From the NCBI RefSeq assembly GCF_032586175.1, contig NZ_JAWHTE010000001.1, forward strand, positions 248,001 to 312,000: a stretch of DNA of 64,000 bases, written 5' to 3'. The notes beneath the pieces were generated by a model that ran no database searches, was not told the origin of the DNA, and saw nothing but the letters and a program-made list of their open reading frames with translations. Positions 1 through 7,247 of this stretch are shown in pieces; position 1 is the first letter of the stretch, and every line of letters starts with the position of its first letter. A program made the translations under genes and the position numbers. Origin of the DNA: Ovoidimarina sediminis. Lineage in GTDB: Bacteria; Pseudomonadota; Alphaproteobacteria; Rhodobacterales; Rhodobacteraceae.

Positions 1-361
1 GGGCGAGGCCCTCGGCGAGACCTAGAAAATAGAGCGCCCCGGCGCACCAGATCAGATCGAACGGGGCGCCGGGGGGCTTTGACATGTCGCAGGTCACCGA
101 CGTGACGCGCGGCTCGCCCGAGAAGCGCACTTTCACGGTTTCGATGAAGGGGGCGTGGCTATCGACGGCGGTGACATGGCCGTCGGGGGCGTGGGCGAGG
201 AGCCCGGCGATGTCGCCGCCAGGGCCGCAACCCGCATCCAGGATCCGTGCCGTGGCGGGAAGGTTTGCATGGCCGAGCGCCCAGTCGAGCGTGGCCCGAT
301 CCCCCGGCCCTTCGCGGGGGAGCCCGTCATGGAGGCGGAAGAACCCTTCCCAATCGGTCAC
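1..361 (-). CDS. Class I SAM-dependent methyltransferase, N-terminal part
   Basis: The gene runs off the left edge of the window; about 120 N-terminal residues are visible. It starts at a GTG that overlaps the TGA of cimA as GTGA, which fixes the start and implies translational coupling. The SAM-binding motif I is clear (ILDAGCGPGGDIAGL, about residues 39-53), followed by an acidic motif II (VTAVDSHAP) and a post-motif segment FDLIWCAGALYFLG typical of Rossmann-fold methyltransferases. The substrate cannot be read from this part. It is the last visible gene of a cysS-cimA-methyltransferase unit. The family call is firm; no specific role is claimed. Confidence 0.8.
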   Translation of the reverse strand, partial: MTDWEGFFRLHDGLPREGPGDRATLDWALGHANLPATARILDAGCGPGGDIAGLLAHAPDGHVTAVDSHAPFIETVKVRFSGEPRVTSVTCDMSKPPGAPFDLIWCAGALYFLGLAEGLA

Positions 362-1980
362 GCGGCCCCTGCCCCGTCGCGCACGAGTTTCCAGGTGATT
401 GCGTCGAGAAGCGCCTCGAACGAGGCATCCACTATGTTTGGACTGACGCCCACGGTGGCCCAGCGGCGGCCCTGCCCGTCTTCGCTGTCGATGACGACTC
501 GGGTGACGGCCTCGGTGCCGCCTTGCGTGATGCGCACCTTGAAGTCGACAAGGCGCATGTCGTCGATATGGGGCTGGTAGGGCCCAAGATCCTTCGCCAA
601 AGCCTTGGCGAGCGCGTTGACCGGGCCCCGGTCGGCGCCGGTTTCATCGAGAGATTCGGAAACGGACAGCATCTTGCGGTCGCCGATCTTCACCACGACG
701 ACGGCCTCCGACAGGCTGACCATCCTGTTGTACTTGTTCTTGCGGCGTTCGACGGTGACCTTGTAGCGCTTGACCTCGAAGAAATCAGGAAGCTGACCGA
801 GTTCTTCGCGGGCCAGGAGTTCGAACGACGCCTGGGCGGTGTCGTAGGAATAGCCTTCCGCCTCGCGCGCCTTCACCGTCTCCAGGATACGGGCAAGGGC
901 CGGATCGCCCTTCCTCGCCTCGATCCCCATGGCGGAAAGGCGGCGGATCAGGTTCGACTGTCCCGCCTGGTTCGACATCGGCACGATGCGGGCATTGCCC
1001 ACTGCTTCCGGCGCGATGTGTTCGTAGGTTGTCGGATCCTTCTGGATCGCACTGGCGTGAAGCCCCGCCTTGTGCGCGAAGGCCGAGGCGCCGACATAGG
1101 GCGCGCTGCGAAGCGGCACTCGGTTCAGGATATCGTCGAGCTGCCGCGAGATGCGGGTGAGGGATTTCAGGCCCTTGGCCGTGACGCCGGTGTCGAAGCG
1201 GCTTGCATAGGGCTCTTTCAGCAGCAGCGTCGGGATCAGGGTGGTGAGATTGGCATTGCCGCAGCGTTCGCCGAGGCCGTTGAGCGTGCCCTGGATCTGG
1301 CGCGCACCGGCCTCTACCCCCGCGAGGCTGCCCGCCACCGCGTTGCCGGTGTCGTCATGGGTGTGGATCCCGAGCCTGTCGCCCGGGATGCCCGCGGCGA
1401 TGACCGCAGCGGTGATGTCGCCGATTTCCGCCGGGAGCGTGCCGCCGTTCGTGTCGCAGAGGACGATCCAGCGGGCACCCGCCCCGAGCGCGGCTTTCAG
1501 GCAGTCGAGGGCGTAGGGTGCGTTGGCCTTGTAGCCGTCGAAGAAATGTTCGGCGTCGAACAGCGCTTCGCGACCCTGCGCGACGGTGTGCTCGATGCTG
1601 GAGCGGATGCTGTCGAGATTGTCGTCAAGGCTGACACCGAGGGCGGTGGAGACGTGGAAGTCATGTGTCTTGCCGACGAGGCAGACGGTGCCGGTGCCTG
1701 CGTTCAGCACGCCCGCCAGCACATCGTCATTATCCGCCGAGCGGCCCGCGCGCTTCGTCATGCCGAAGGCGGTGAAGCGGGCCTTCGTCTTCGGGTTCTC
1801 GGCAAAGAAGGCGTCGTCGGTGGGATTGGCCCCGGGCCAACCGCCTTCGATGTAGTCGAGCCCGAGTTCATCGAGCATGGCGGCGATCTGGTGCTTTTCC
1901 GGAACGGAGAACTGGACGCCCTGGGTTTGCTGGCCGTCGCGGAGCGTGGTGTCGTAGAGGTAAAGGCGTTCGCGGGTCAT
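358..1980 (-). CDS. cimA: (R)-citramalate synthase / 2-isopropylmalate synthase-like protein
   Basis: A 540-residue enzyme of the HMG-CoA lyase-like (DRE-TIM) superfamily. Members of the CimA group condense pyruvate with acetyl-CoA to citramalate, the first step of the threonine-independent route to isoleucine. Visible are the catalytic DTTLRDGQQ segment (residues 10-18), HTHDD (206-210) carrying metal-ligand histidines, the GTLNGLGERCGN loop (231-242) and HKAGLHAS (303-310). A LeuA-type C-terminal regulatory domain follows from about residue 400. The length and the EHFFDGYKAN segment favour the CimA subgroup over LeuA. The ATG at 1980 overlaps the TGA of cysS (ATGA), which argues against a longer upstream start. 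Substrate choice between pyruvate and 2-oxoisovalerate is inferred from similarity. Confidence 0.87.
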   Translation of the reverse strand: MTRERLYLYDTTLRDGQQTQGVQFSVPEKHQIAAMLDELGLDYIEGGWPGANPTDDAFFAENPKTKARFTAFGMTKRAGRSADNDDVLAGVLNAGTGTVCLVGKTHDFHVSTALGVSLDDNLDSIRSSIEHTVAQGREALFDAEHFFDGYKANAPYALDCLKAALGAGARWIVLCDTNGGTLPAEIGDITAAVIAAGIPGDRLGIHTHDDTGNAVAGSLAGVEAGARQIQGTLNGLGERCGNANLTTLIPTLLLKEPYASRFDTGVTAKGLKSLTRISRQLDDILNRVPLRSAPYVGASAFAHKAGLHASAIQKDPTTYEHIAPEAVGNARIVPMSNQAGQSNLIRRLSAMGIEARKGDPALARILETVKAREAEGYSYDTAQASFELLAREELGQLPDFFEVKRYKVTVERRKNKYNRMVSLSEAVVVVKIGDRKMLSVSESLDETGADRGPVNALAKALAKDLGPYQPHIDDMRLVDFKVRITQGGTEAVTRVVIDSEDGQGRRWATVGVSPNIVDASFEALLDAITWKLVRDGAGAA

Positions 1981-3365
1981 GTGAGCGCCTCGAGCCTGGC
2001 GGGGTCGAAATCGGGGCCAATCTCCCATTCCGCGCCCTCGCTGGTATCCTTCACGATGAGCCCCGCCGCCGCGAAGCCATCGCGCAAGGCATCGGCGCGG
2101 GCGAAATCCTTCTCGGCCCGCGCGGTGCGGCGGGCGTCGATCAGTGTTTCGATAAGGGTGCGAACATCATTGGGGATCTCGCCCGCCGACTCGGGCGGCA
2201 GGAGACCGATGCCGAGGATGTCGAGCCCGGCGGCGAGGCCCGCCGCATCGCCGTCGCGGGCGAGGCGATGAAGCTCGGCGATCGCGCCTGCGGTGTTCAG
2301 ATCGTCGGAGAGCGCGTCAATGACCGCCTCGGGCAGGTTACCCGGCGCGGTATCGCCTACGATGCCGTGCCACTTGCGAAGGGTCGCTTCCGCCTCGCGC
2401 GCCTTTTCGGTAGTCCAGTCCATCGGCTTGCGGTAATGCGTGGACAGCATGACGAAGCGGATCACCTCGCCCGGGACGCCCTGATCGAGGAGGTCGCGCA
2501 CAGTGAAGAAATTGCCGAGCGATTTCGACATCTTCTTCCCTTCGACCTGGAGCATCTCGTTATGCATCCAGATCCGGGCGAAGGCGTGGTTCATGCATTT
2601 CGACTGGGCGATTTCGTTTTCGTGGTGGGGGAAGATCAGATCGTTCCCGCCGCCATGGATATCGAAGCTTTCGCCCAGAAGATCGGCGGCCATGGCGGAG
2701 CATTCGATGTGCCAGCCCGGGCGGCCCCGGCCCCAGGGGCTGTCCCAGCCCGGTTCCTCGGCGCTTGAGGGTTTCCAGAGGACGAAATCCATGGGGTCGG
2801 CTTTGTAGGGCGCGACCTCGACGCGGGCGCCGGCGATCATGTCATCGACCGAGCGGCCCGAGAGTTTGCCGTAGGCGTCGTAGGAGCGGACGGCGAAGAG
2901 CACGTGGCCTTCCGCCTCGTAGGCATGGCCGCGCTCGATCAGGGCCGCAATCATGGCGACCATCTGGCCGATGTATTCCGTGGCGCGGGGCATTTCGTCG
3001 GGTTCCGAGACGCCGACTGCGGCCATATCCTCGAGATACCAGGCGATGGTTTCATCTGAGCGGGCGCGGATCAGCTCTTCCATCGTGCCGGGCGTGCCCG
3101 CTTCCATGCGGCGGCGGGCCTCGGCGTTGATCTTGTCGTCCACATCCGTGAAATTCCGGACATAGGTGACGTTTTCCGCCCCGTAGGTGTGGCGGAGAAG
3201 CCGGTAGAGCACATCGAACACGATTGCGGGCCGCGCGTTGCCGAGATGGGCGCGGTCGTAGACCGTCGGCCCGCAGACATACATCTTCGGGTGGCCCGGG
3301 GTGACGAGCGGCTCGAGCGGCACCTTGGCGCGCGCGGCGGTGTTGTAGAGCTGGATCTCAGCCAT
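1977..3365 (-). CDS. cysS: Cysteinyl-tRNA synthetase
   Basis: A 462-residue class I aminoacyl-tRNA synthetase that charges tRNA-Cys in the cytoplasm. It has the HIGH-equivalent HLGN (residues 40-43) and a perfect KMSKS (278-282). The zinc ligands expected for CysRS are present: C31 in YVCGPTVYD, C222 in WHIECSAM and the HHENE motif (247-251). The GGNDLIFPHHEN block is family-diagnostic. The ATG at 3365 (MAEIQLYNT) is chosen because it begins at the conserved N-terminus and has an AAGG-type ribosome site; an 18-residue upstream extension is in frame but low-quality. It is first in a coupled unit with cimA. Confidence 0.96.
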   Translation of the reverse strand: MAEIQLYNTAARAKVPLEPLVTPGHPKMYVCGPTVYDRAHLGNARPAIVFDVLYRLLRHTYGAENVTYVRNFTDVDDKINAEARRRMEAGTPGTMEELIRARSDETIAWYLEDMAAVGVSEPDEMPRATEYIGQMVAMIAALIERGHAYEAEGHVLFAVRSYDAYGKLSGRSVDDMIAGARVEVAPYKADPMDFVLWKPSSAEEPGWDSPWGRGRPGWHIECSAMAADLLGESFDIHGGGNDLIFPHHENEIAQSKCMNHAFARIWMHNEMLQVEGKKMSKSLGNFFTVRDLLDQGVPGEVIRFVMLSTHYRKPMDWTTEKAREAEATLRKWHGIVGDTAPGNLPEAVIDALSDDLNTAGAIAELHRLARDGDAAGLAAGLDILGIGLLPPESAGEIPNDVRTLIETLIDARRTARAEKDFARADALRDGFAAAGLIVKDTSEGAEWEIGPDFDPARLEALT

Positions 3366-3571
3366 GCCTTGCCCTTTCGAAGCCTGCGCCGAAGACAGGC
3401 GTCCCGCGGGCCTTAGCAAGTTCGATCTTTGAGGAAAAGAGGACCGGCCCGCGCGACGACTGTCAGCGGATAATGCAGCAGATAATCTGGACGATGTGCC
3501 CGGTCATGGGGGCGTCATAGCCGATCGGGGGGCATCTGCCAATCCTTTCGGGGCTTCGGAGACAAGGCGCG

Positions 3572-4417
3572 CTAGCCATCGCCGGCCACGAAGCGGTCGA
3601 AGGCATCGGCCCAGTCCGGGTGCCAGCGCGACAGGGCGGGCCGGTTTTCGATAATGTCGCCGATGGCCCAGGCCATGCGCTTTTCATCCAGGTCGCGCGG
3701 CACGTCGTTGTCGGGGCAGAGAATGTAGAAATCGCCCGCCGCGAGGCTGTCGAGCATGAAATCGGCGGTCTGGCCCGGCGTCCAGGCGCTGTCGGGCTTT
3801 TCGGTGCGGCCGCGGCTCGTGAGCCCGGTAAAGACGAAGCCCGGGATCAGGAGATGGGCCGTCACCTGATTGCCGTCGGTATTGCGAAGTTCGTAGGCCA
3901 CCGCTTCGGTGAAGGTTTTGACGCCGGATTTCGAGACATTGTAGGCAGGATCGCCCGGCGGCGTGGTGATGCCCTGTTTCGACCCCGAACAGATGATCGC
4001 GCCGGGGCGGCCGCGGGAGGCCATGCGCGGGCCGAAGGCCTGTACGGTGTTGATGATGCCCCAGAGGTTGACGCCGATGGTCGCATCCCAGGCCGCCGGA
4101 TCGCCGAAGAGGCTGCTGCCCGGCTGGATGCCGGCGTTTGCCAGAAGGATATCGGTGCCGCCCCAGCGTTCGGCGATCTCGACCTCAAGCTCGGCGAGCG
4201 CGGTGCGGTCGCGGACATCGACGCGGCGGGCCAGCGTATCCCCTGCCCCTTCGGCGGCGAGATCGGCGCGCGCGGCCTCGAGTGCGGCGTCGTTCTGATC
4301 GATCAGGGCGACGCGCATGCCCGCGCGCGCGAAGCGCGAAGCCGCCGCACGGCCGATGCCGGAGGCGCCACCTGTGATGACGGCCACGTTGGAAGGGGCG
4401 ATGGCGGGATGGGGCAT
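3572..4417 (-). CDS. SDR family NAD(P)-dependent oxidoreductase
   Basis: A 281-residue classical short-chain dehydrogenase. The Rossmann glycine motif TGGASGIG lies at residues 15-22, the NAG motif at 94-96, the catalytic serine near S144 and the YxxxK pair at Y159/K163. The length is slightly above the usual 250 because of a C-terminal tail. The start at MPHPAIAP is chosen because it lies just before the first beta strand; the longer in-frame extension reads back through the upstream gap and is Ser/Arg/Pro-rich junk. The substrate is unknown. It is flanked on the same strand by the DUF4342 gene upstream, with a 91-nt gap, so it is probably transcribed alone or weakly linked. Confidence 0.88.
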   Translation of the reverse strand: MPHPAIAPSNVAVITGGASGIGRAAASRFARAGMRVALIDQNDAALEAARADLAAEGAGDTLARRVDVRDRTALAELEVEIAERWGGTDILLANAGIQPGSSLFGDPAAWDATIGVNLWGIINTVQAFGPRMASRGRPGAIICSGSKQGITTPPGDPAYNVSKSGVKTFTEAVAYELRNTDGNQVTAHLLIPGFVFTGLTSRGRTEKPDSAWTPGQTADFMLDSLAAGDFYILCPDNDVPRDLDEKRMAWAIGDIIENRPALSRWHPDWADAFDRFVAGDG

Positions 4418-4508
4418 GGCGATGTCTTTCGTCAAAGGAAGTGCTGTCGCCGGGCAGCCTAGGGGGTTTGGGCGGACCGGTACAGGTTTCCCGCTCCGCC
4501 CGGTGTCA

Positions 4509-4793
4509 TCAGCTGTCTGCCGGGGTTTCCTCGACCTCGCGGATGATCTCGATCCTGACCCGGCTGACCAGTGCCGCGATCGCGCCGATGGCGGCAAGCG
4601 CCGGGGCTGCGAGGACGACGGCGCCGCCGGCGATGGCGCCCACGGTGAGCGGAATGTCGACGGCGACATCCCCGTCGGGTTCGATGATGCGCAGGCGCTT
4701 CACACGGCTTTCGCTGGCCAGTTCCTTGACCTTGTCGATCAACCGGTTTCCGTCGACTTCAATTTTTTCGGTGGTTTCGGTGGTGTCGGTCAC
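4509..4793 (-). CDS. DUF4342 domain small membrane-associated protein
   Basis: A 94-residue protein matching the DUF4342 layout: a charged amphipathic N-terminal half (EKIEVDGNRLIDKVKELA) with a beta segment VKRLRIIEPDG, then a hydrophobic alanine/glycine-rich segment (about residues 50-80) that could cross or lie on the membrane, and a short charged tail. The GTG at 4793 is preferred over the GTG at 4799 because an AGGAGG site sits six bases before it; the 4799 codon abuts the ribosome site. Function is unknown for the family. The 105 bases between it and the rpsI terminator show no other gene. Confidence 0.75.
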   Translation of the reverse strand: MTDTTETTEKIEVDGNRLIDKVKELASESRVKRLRIIEPDGDVAVDIPLTVGAIAGGAVVLAAPALAAIGAIAALVSRVRIEIIREVEETPADS

Positions 4794-4903
4794 GATCACC
4801 CTCCTCTCAAGATGTTAACGAATCTCGTGGGCGGGAGGATGGCCGGTTTTTCGGGGCAGTGATTGATAACGGTCAAGGTGCGGAACGTGCCGGGGGGATG
4901 CCG

Positions 4904-4935
4904 CAAAGAAAAAGGCCCGCCGCGCGGGCGGGCCC
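4904..4935 (-). terminator. Rho-independent terminator of rplM-rpsI
   Basis: An 8-bp GGCCCGCC/GGCGGGCC stem (4914-4921 with 4927-4934) is followed on the minus strand by a T-rich run (complement of 4904-4913). It lies 24 nt downstream of the rpsI stop and is correctly oriented for that operon. Confidence 0.85.
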
Positions 4936-4958
4936 TTTCGTAATCTCGGGATGCCGGA

Positions 4959-5456
4959 TCAGCGCTTGGAGAACTGGAAGCTCTTCCGCGCCTTGGCCTT
5001 GCCGTATTTCTTCCGTTCCACGACGCGGCTGTCGCGGGTCAGGAAGCCGGCGGCCTTGAGCGCCCCGCGCAGCGAGGGATCGTAAAGCTGAAGCGCTTTC
5101 GAGATGCCGTGCTTGACCGCGCCGGCCTGGCCCGAAAGGCCGCCGCCCTTGACGGTCGCCATGACATCGAATTCACCATCGACACCGGCCACTTCAAACG
5201 GCTGACGCAGGATCATCTGCAGCACGGGCCGCGCGAAGTAGGTGTCAATCGGCTTGCCGTTCACGGTGACGACGCCCGAACCCGGCTTGATCCAGACGCG
5301 GGCCACCGCGTCCTTCCGCTTGCCGGTTGCATAGGAGCGGCCCAGGTCGTCGCGCTGGGGCTCGCGGTTGATGGTCGGCTCTGCGACCGCCTCTGCCGCG
5401 GCGTCGCCGCCGACAGCCTCTTTGAGGTCTTCGAGGGAATTGACTTGATCGGCCAC
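4959..5456 (-). CDS. rpsI: 30S ribosomal protein S9 (uS9)
   Basis: A 165-residue S9 with an alphaproteobacterial N-terminal extension of about 40 residues rich in Ala/Glu before the conserved core (SYATGKRKDAVARVWI). The C-terminus carries the signature GFLTRDSRVVERKKYG and the basic tail ending in FQFSKR that reaches the decoding site. The start codon is GTG, five bases after the rplM stop, with a GGAG ribosome site lying inside the end of rplM, so the two are translationally linked. The rplM-rpsI pairing is conserved across bacteria. Confidence 0.97.
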   Translation of the reverse strand: MADQVNSLEDLKEAVGGDAAAEAVAEPTINREPQRDDLGRSYATGKRKDAVARVWIKPGSGVVTVNGKPIDTYFARPVLQMILRQPFEVAGVDGEFDVMATVKGGGLSGQAGAVKHGISKALQLYDPSLRGALKAAGFLTRDSRVVERKKYGKAKARKSFQFSKR

Positions 5457-5461
5457 GTGCT

Positions 5462-5920
5462 TCAGCTCCGCGTGTTTTTGGAATTCATCGACTTGACGTC
5501 GAGCACTTCGGGGCTCTGCGCCTCGTGCGGATGATCCGCACCGGCATAGACCCTGAGGTTCGTCATCTGCTTGCGCGACAGGCGGTTGCCCGGCAGCATC
5601 CGCTTCACGGCCTGTGTGACGACACGCTCGGGATGCGCACCCTCGAGGATTTCGCCCGTGGTGCGGCTTTTGATGCCGCCCGGGTAGCCCGTGTGCCAGT
5701 AGTTCGGCTTCTCGCGCTTGTTGCCGGTGAGCTGAACCTTGTCGGCGTTGATGACGATCACGTTATCGCCCATATCCATGTGCGGGGTGAACGTCGCTTT
5801 ATGCTTGCCGCGAAGGCGGGTCGCCACGATAGCGGCAAGGCGGCCCAGAACGACGCCTTCGGCATCGATCAGGATCCATTTCTTGTCGATATCCGCAGGC
5901 GTTGCGGTAAAAGTCTTCAT
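5462..5920 (-). CDS. rplM: 50S ribosomal protein L13 (uL13)
   Basis: A 152-residue L13. Diagnostic segments are KKWILIDAEGVVLGRLA near the N-terminus, LRGKHKATFTPHMDMGD, the WHTGYPGGIKSRT loop and the VKRMLPGNRLSRKQM motif that contacts 23S rRNA. The start MKTFTATPAD is chosen over an 8-residue longer frame because of the AGAGGACA ribosome site directly upstream. It is the first gene of the rplM-rpsI operon; the AT-rich tract upstream (about 6005-6110) is the likely promoter area. Confidence 0.97.
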   Translation of the reverse strand: MKTFTATPADIDKKWILIDAEGVVLGRLAAIVATRLRGKHKATFTPHMDMGDNVIVINADKVQLTGNKREKPNYWHTGYPGGIKSRTTGEILEGAHPERVVTQAVKRMLPGNRLSRKQMTNLRVYAGADHPHEAQSPEVLDVKSMNSKNTRS

Positions 5921-5984
5921 TGGTTGTCCTCTTCGAACGCGCAAGCCGCAGGAGGGATCCTGCGGCGAGTACGGGATTGCAGTG

Positions 5985-6110
5985 TTCTAAGCATTGCGCG
6001 GGATTGGTCAAGGCGTGTTTTTCTTAATAAATAGTTTTATTTCAGGGGTTTAAAAATAAGGTATTATTTTACCCCAAGAATATCCGAATTTTTTCGGCTT
6101 TGTGATCTGG
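5985..6110. promoter_or_regulatory. AT-rich intergenic region between divergent genes
   Basis: The 258-base gap 5921..6178 has no convincing gene. Its middle (about 6018-6095) is strikingly AT-rich against a high-GC background, with runs of A/T such as TTAATAAATAG and GGTATTATTTTACC, a small inverted repeat. It lies between divergent rplM (minus) and a small membrane protein (plus), so it most likely holds both promoters. No specific -35/-10 pair is asserted. Confidence 0.45.
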
Positions 6111-6178
6111 TTCGCAGAACGATCCACCCCGCCACGGTAACTTCCTTCATGTGTTTTGACGATTGTGCGGAGTTTCCG

Positions 6179-6337
6179 ATGGCGACCACCCTCTTCCTGA
6201 TTTTCACGGCCCTTGGCATGGTGAGCGCGGCACTTGTGCTGAACGTGTCGGGCATGCCGTTCCTCGTCGCCGGCGGCGCGCTTGCGATGCTGTTCGTCGG
6301 GCTTGTCGTCGCCGAGATCCGCGACGCCGCCGCCTAA
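6179..6337 (+). CDS. Small two-helix membrane protein
   Basis: A 52-residue hydrophobic protein with two predicted transmembrane segments (about residues 2-19 and 24-44) joined by a short NVSGMP turn and ending in EIRDAAA. The ATG at 6179 is chosen because a GGAG site lies eight bases upstream; an in-frame ATG ten codons earlier has no such site. It overlaps the stop of the convergent thioesterase gene by four bases. I do not recognise a family. It stands alone downstream of the AT-rich region. Confidence 0.55.
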   Translation: MATTLFLIFTALGMVSAALVLNVSGMPFLVAGGALAMLFVGLVVAEIRDAAA

Positions 6338-6759
6338 CTCGCGTTCGGGGGTATCGCGTAGGTGAGGCTGGCTCGCGCGACGATATCGTCGCTGCCCTCG
6401 GAGCGGATCAGCACATCCCCCACCGCGAGGCGCCGCCCGAGCTTCAGAAGGCGCCCCTCTCCCAGAAGATCCCGACCCGCGGCCGGTTTCCGCATGAAAT
6501 CAATGGCGCAGTTCGTCGTCACCGCAAGCGCCACCGGCCCGATCCGGGACAGGATCGCCAGATAGATCGAGACATCCGCCAGCGCGAAGATCGTGGGGCC
6601 CGAAACGGTGCCGCCCGGGCGCAGGTGCCTCTCTGCCACGCGGTGGCGGATCACGATGCGGCCGGGGGCCAGGCTTTCCACCGAGAAATCCTCGCAGACC
6701 TGCGGGAATTCCGCCGCAAGGAAGGCGTGCAGATCGTCGGGTGTCATCTTGAGGTCCAT
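6334..6759 (-). CDS. PaaI-like hotdog-fold thioesterase
   Basis: A 141-residue single hotdog-domain protein of the PaaI/YdiI type, which hydrolyses acyl-CoA thioesters. The RPGGTVSGPTIFALADV segment is the central helix with the catalytic acidic residue (D in ALAD), followed by TTNCAIDFMRKP and DLLGEGRLLKLGRRLAVGDV, the usual strand order. The start ATG has a perfect GGAGGAAGC leader. It converges with the small membrane protein gene. Substrate unknown. Confidence 0.85.
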   Translation of the reverse strand: MDLKMTPDDLHAFLAAEFPQVCEDFSVESLAPGRIVIRHRVAERHLRPGGTVSGPTIFALADVSIYLAILSRIGPVALAVTTNCAIDFMRKPAAGRDLLGEGRLLKLGRRLAVGDVLIRSEGSDDIVARASLTYAIPPNAS

Positions 6760-6816
6760 GCTTCCTCCACCGTCATTCGGGACTTAGAGTTCGCTGAACC
6801 CGGCGGGGAGGACAAG

Positions 6817-7230
6817 ATGAAAGCCCATGTGAGGGACGCCGAGGCCTATGTCGCTGCGATCGAGCCGGAGCGGCGGCGGGAGGAGGCCGTGACGCTTGAT
6901 GCGCTGTTCCGGGACGTGACCGGGTTTCAGCCGAAGTTATGGTCGGGCCGGATGATCGGGTACGGGGAATACGCCTATTCCTACAAGTCGGGGCGGACCG
7001 GGCGGTGGCTCGCCACCGGCTTTGCCGCCGCGCCGCGACAGATCACAATTTACATCATGCCCGGTTACACGAGCTTTCCGGAGATCATGGGCCGGATCGG
7101 GCCGCACAAGATGGGCAAGTCATGCCTTTATATCGCGCGGCTGGAGGCGATCGACGAGGGTGCGTTACGGGAACTGATCCGTGCCGGGCTTGACGATCTG
7201 GCGACGCGCTGGCCGGTCGAGCCGACCTGA
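6817..7230 (+). CDS. DUF1801 domain protein
   Basis: A 137-residue protein matching the DUF1801 (YdhG-like) fold: N-terminal helix with VAAIEPERRREEAVTLDALF, then PKLWSGRMIGYGEYAYSYKSG, and the ITIYIMPGYTSF strand with a KMGKSCLYI motif near the end. Function is unknown. The start ATG has a GGGGAGGACA leader. The gene is convergent with tarD, and both stop codons are folded into one hairpin (7224-7247). Confidence 0.8.
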   Translation: MKAHVRDAEAYVAAIEPERRREEAVTLDALFRDVTGFQPKLWSGRMIGYGEYAYSYKSGRTGRWLATGFAAAPRQITIYIMPGYTSFPEIMGRIGPHKMGKSCLYIARLEAIDEGALRELIRAGLDDLATRWPVEPT

Positions 7231-7247
7231 GCGCCCTCGCTCAGGTC
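7224..7247. terminator. Symmetric hairpin over two convergent stop codons
   Basis: GACCTGAGCG and CGCTCAGGTC form a perfect 10-bp stem with a CCCT loop. The TGA of the DUF1801 gene (7228-7230) and the TGA of tarD (complement of 7241-7243) are each part of one arm. There is no U-tract, so it could act as a bidirectional 3-prime-end hairpin rather than a classical intrinsic terminator. Confidence 0.55.

Noticed and set aside
247..2271. Long plus-strand open frame of 674 codons opposite cimA
   Set aside because: It is antisense to the clear cimA/cysS genes, has biased Arg/Gly/Asp composition and no family motif; such frames are common in high-GC DNA.
3463..3687. Short minus-strand frame between cysS and the SDR gene
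   Set aside because: It overlaps the SDR 3-prime end in another phase and has no ribosome site or domain; 3420-3571 is treated as non-coding.
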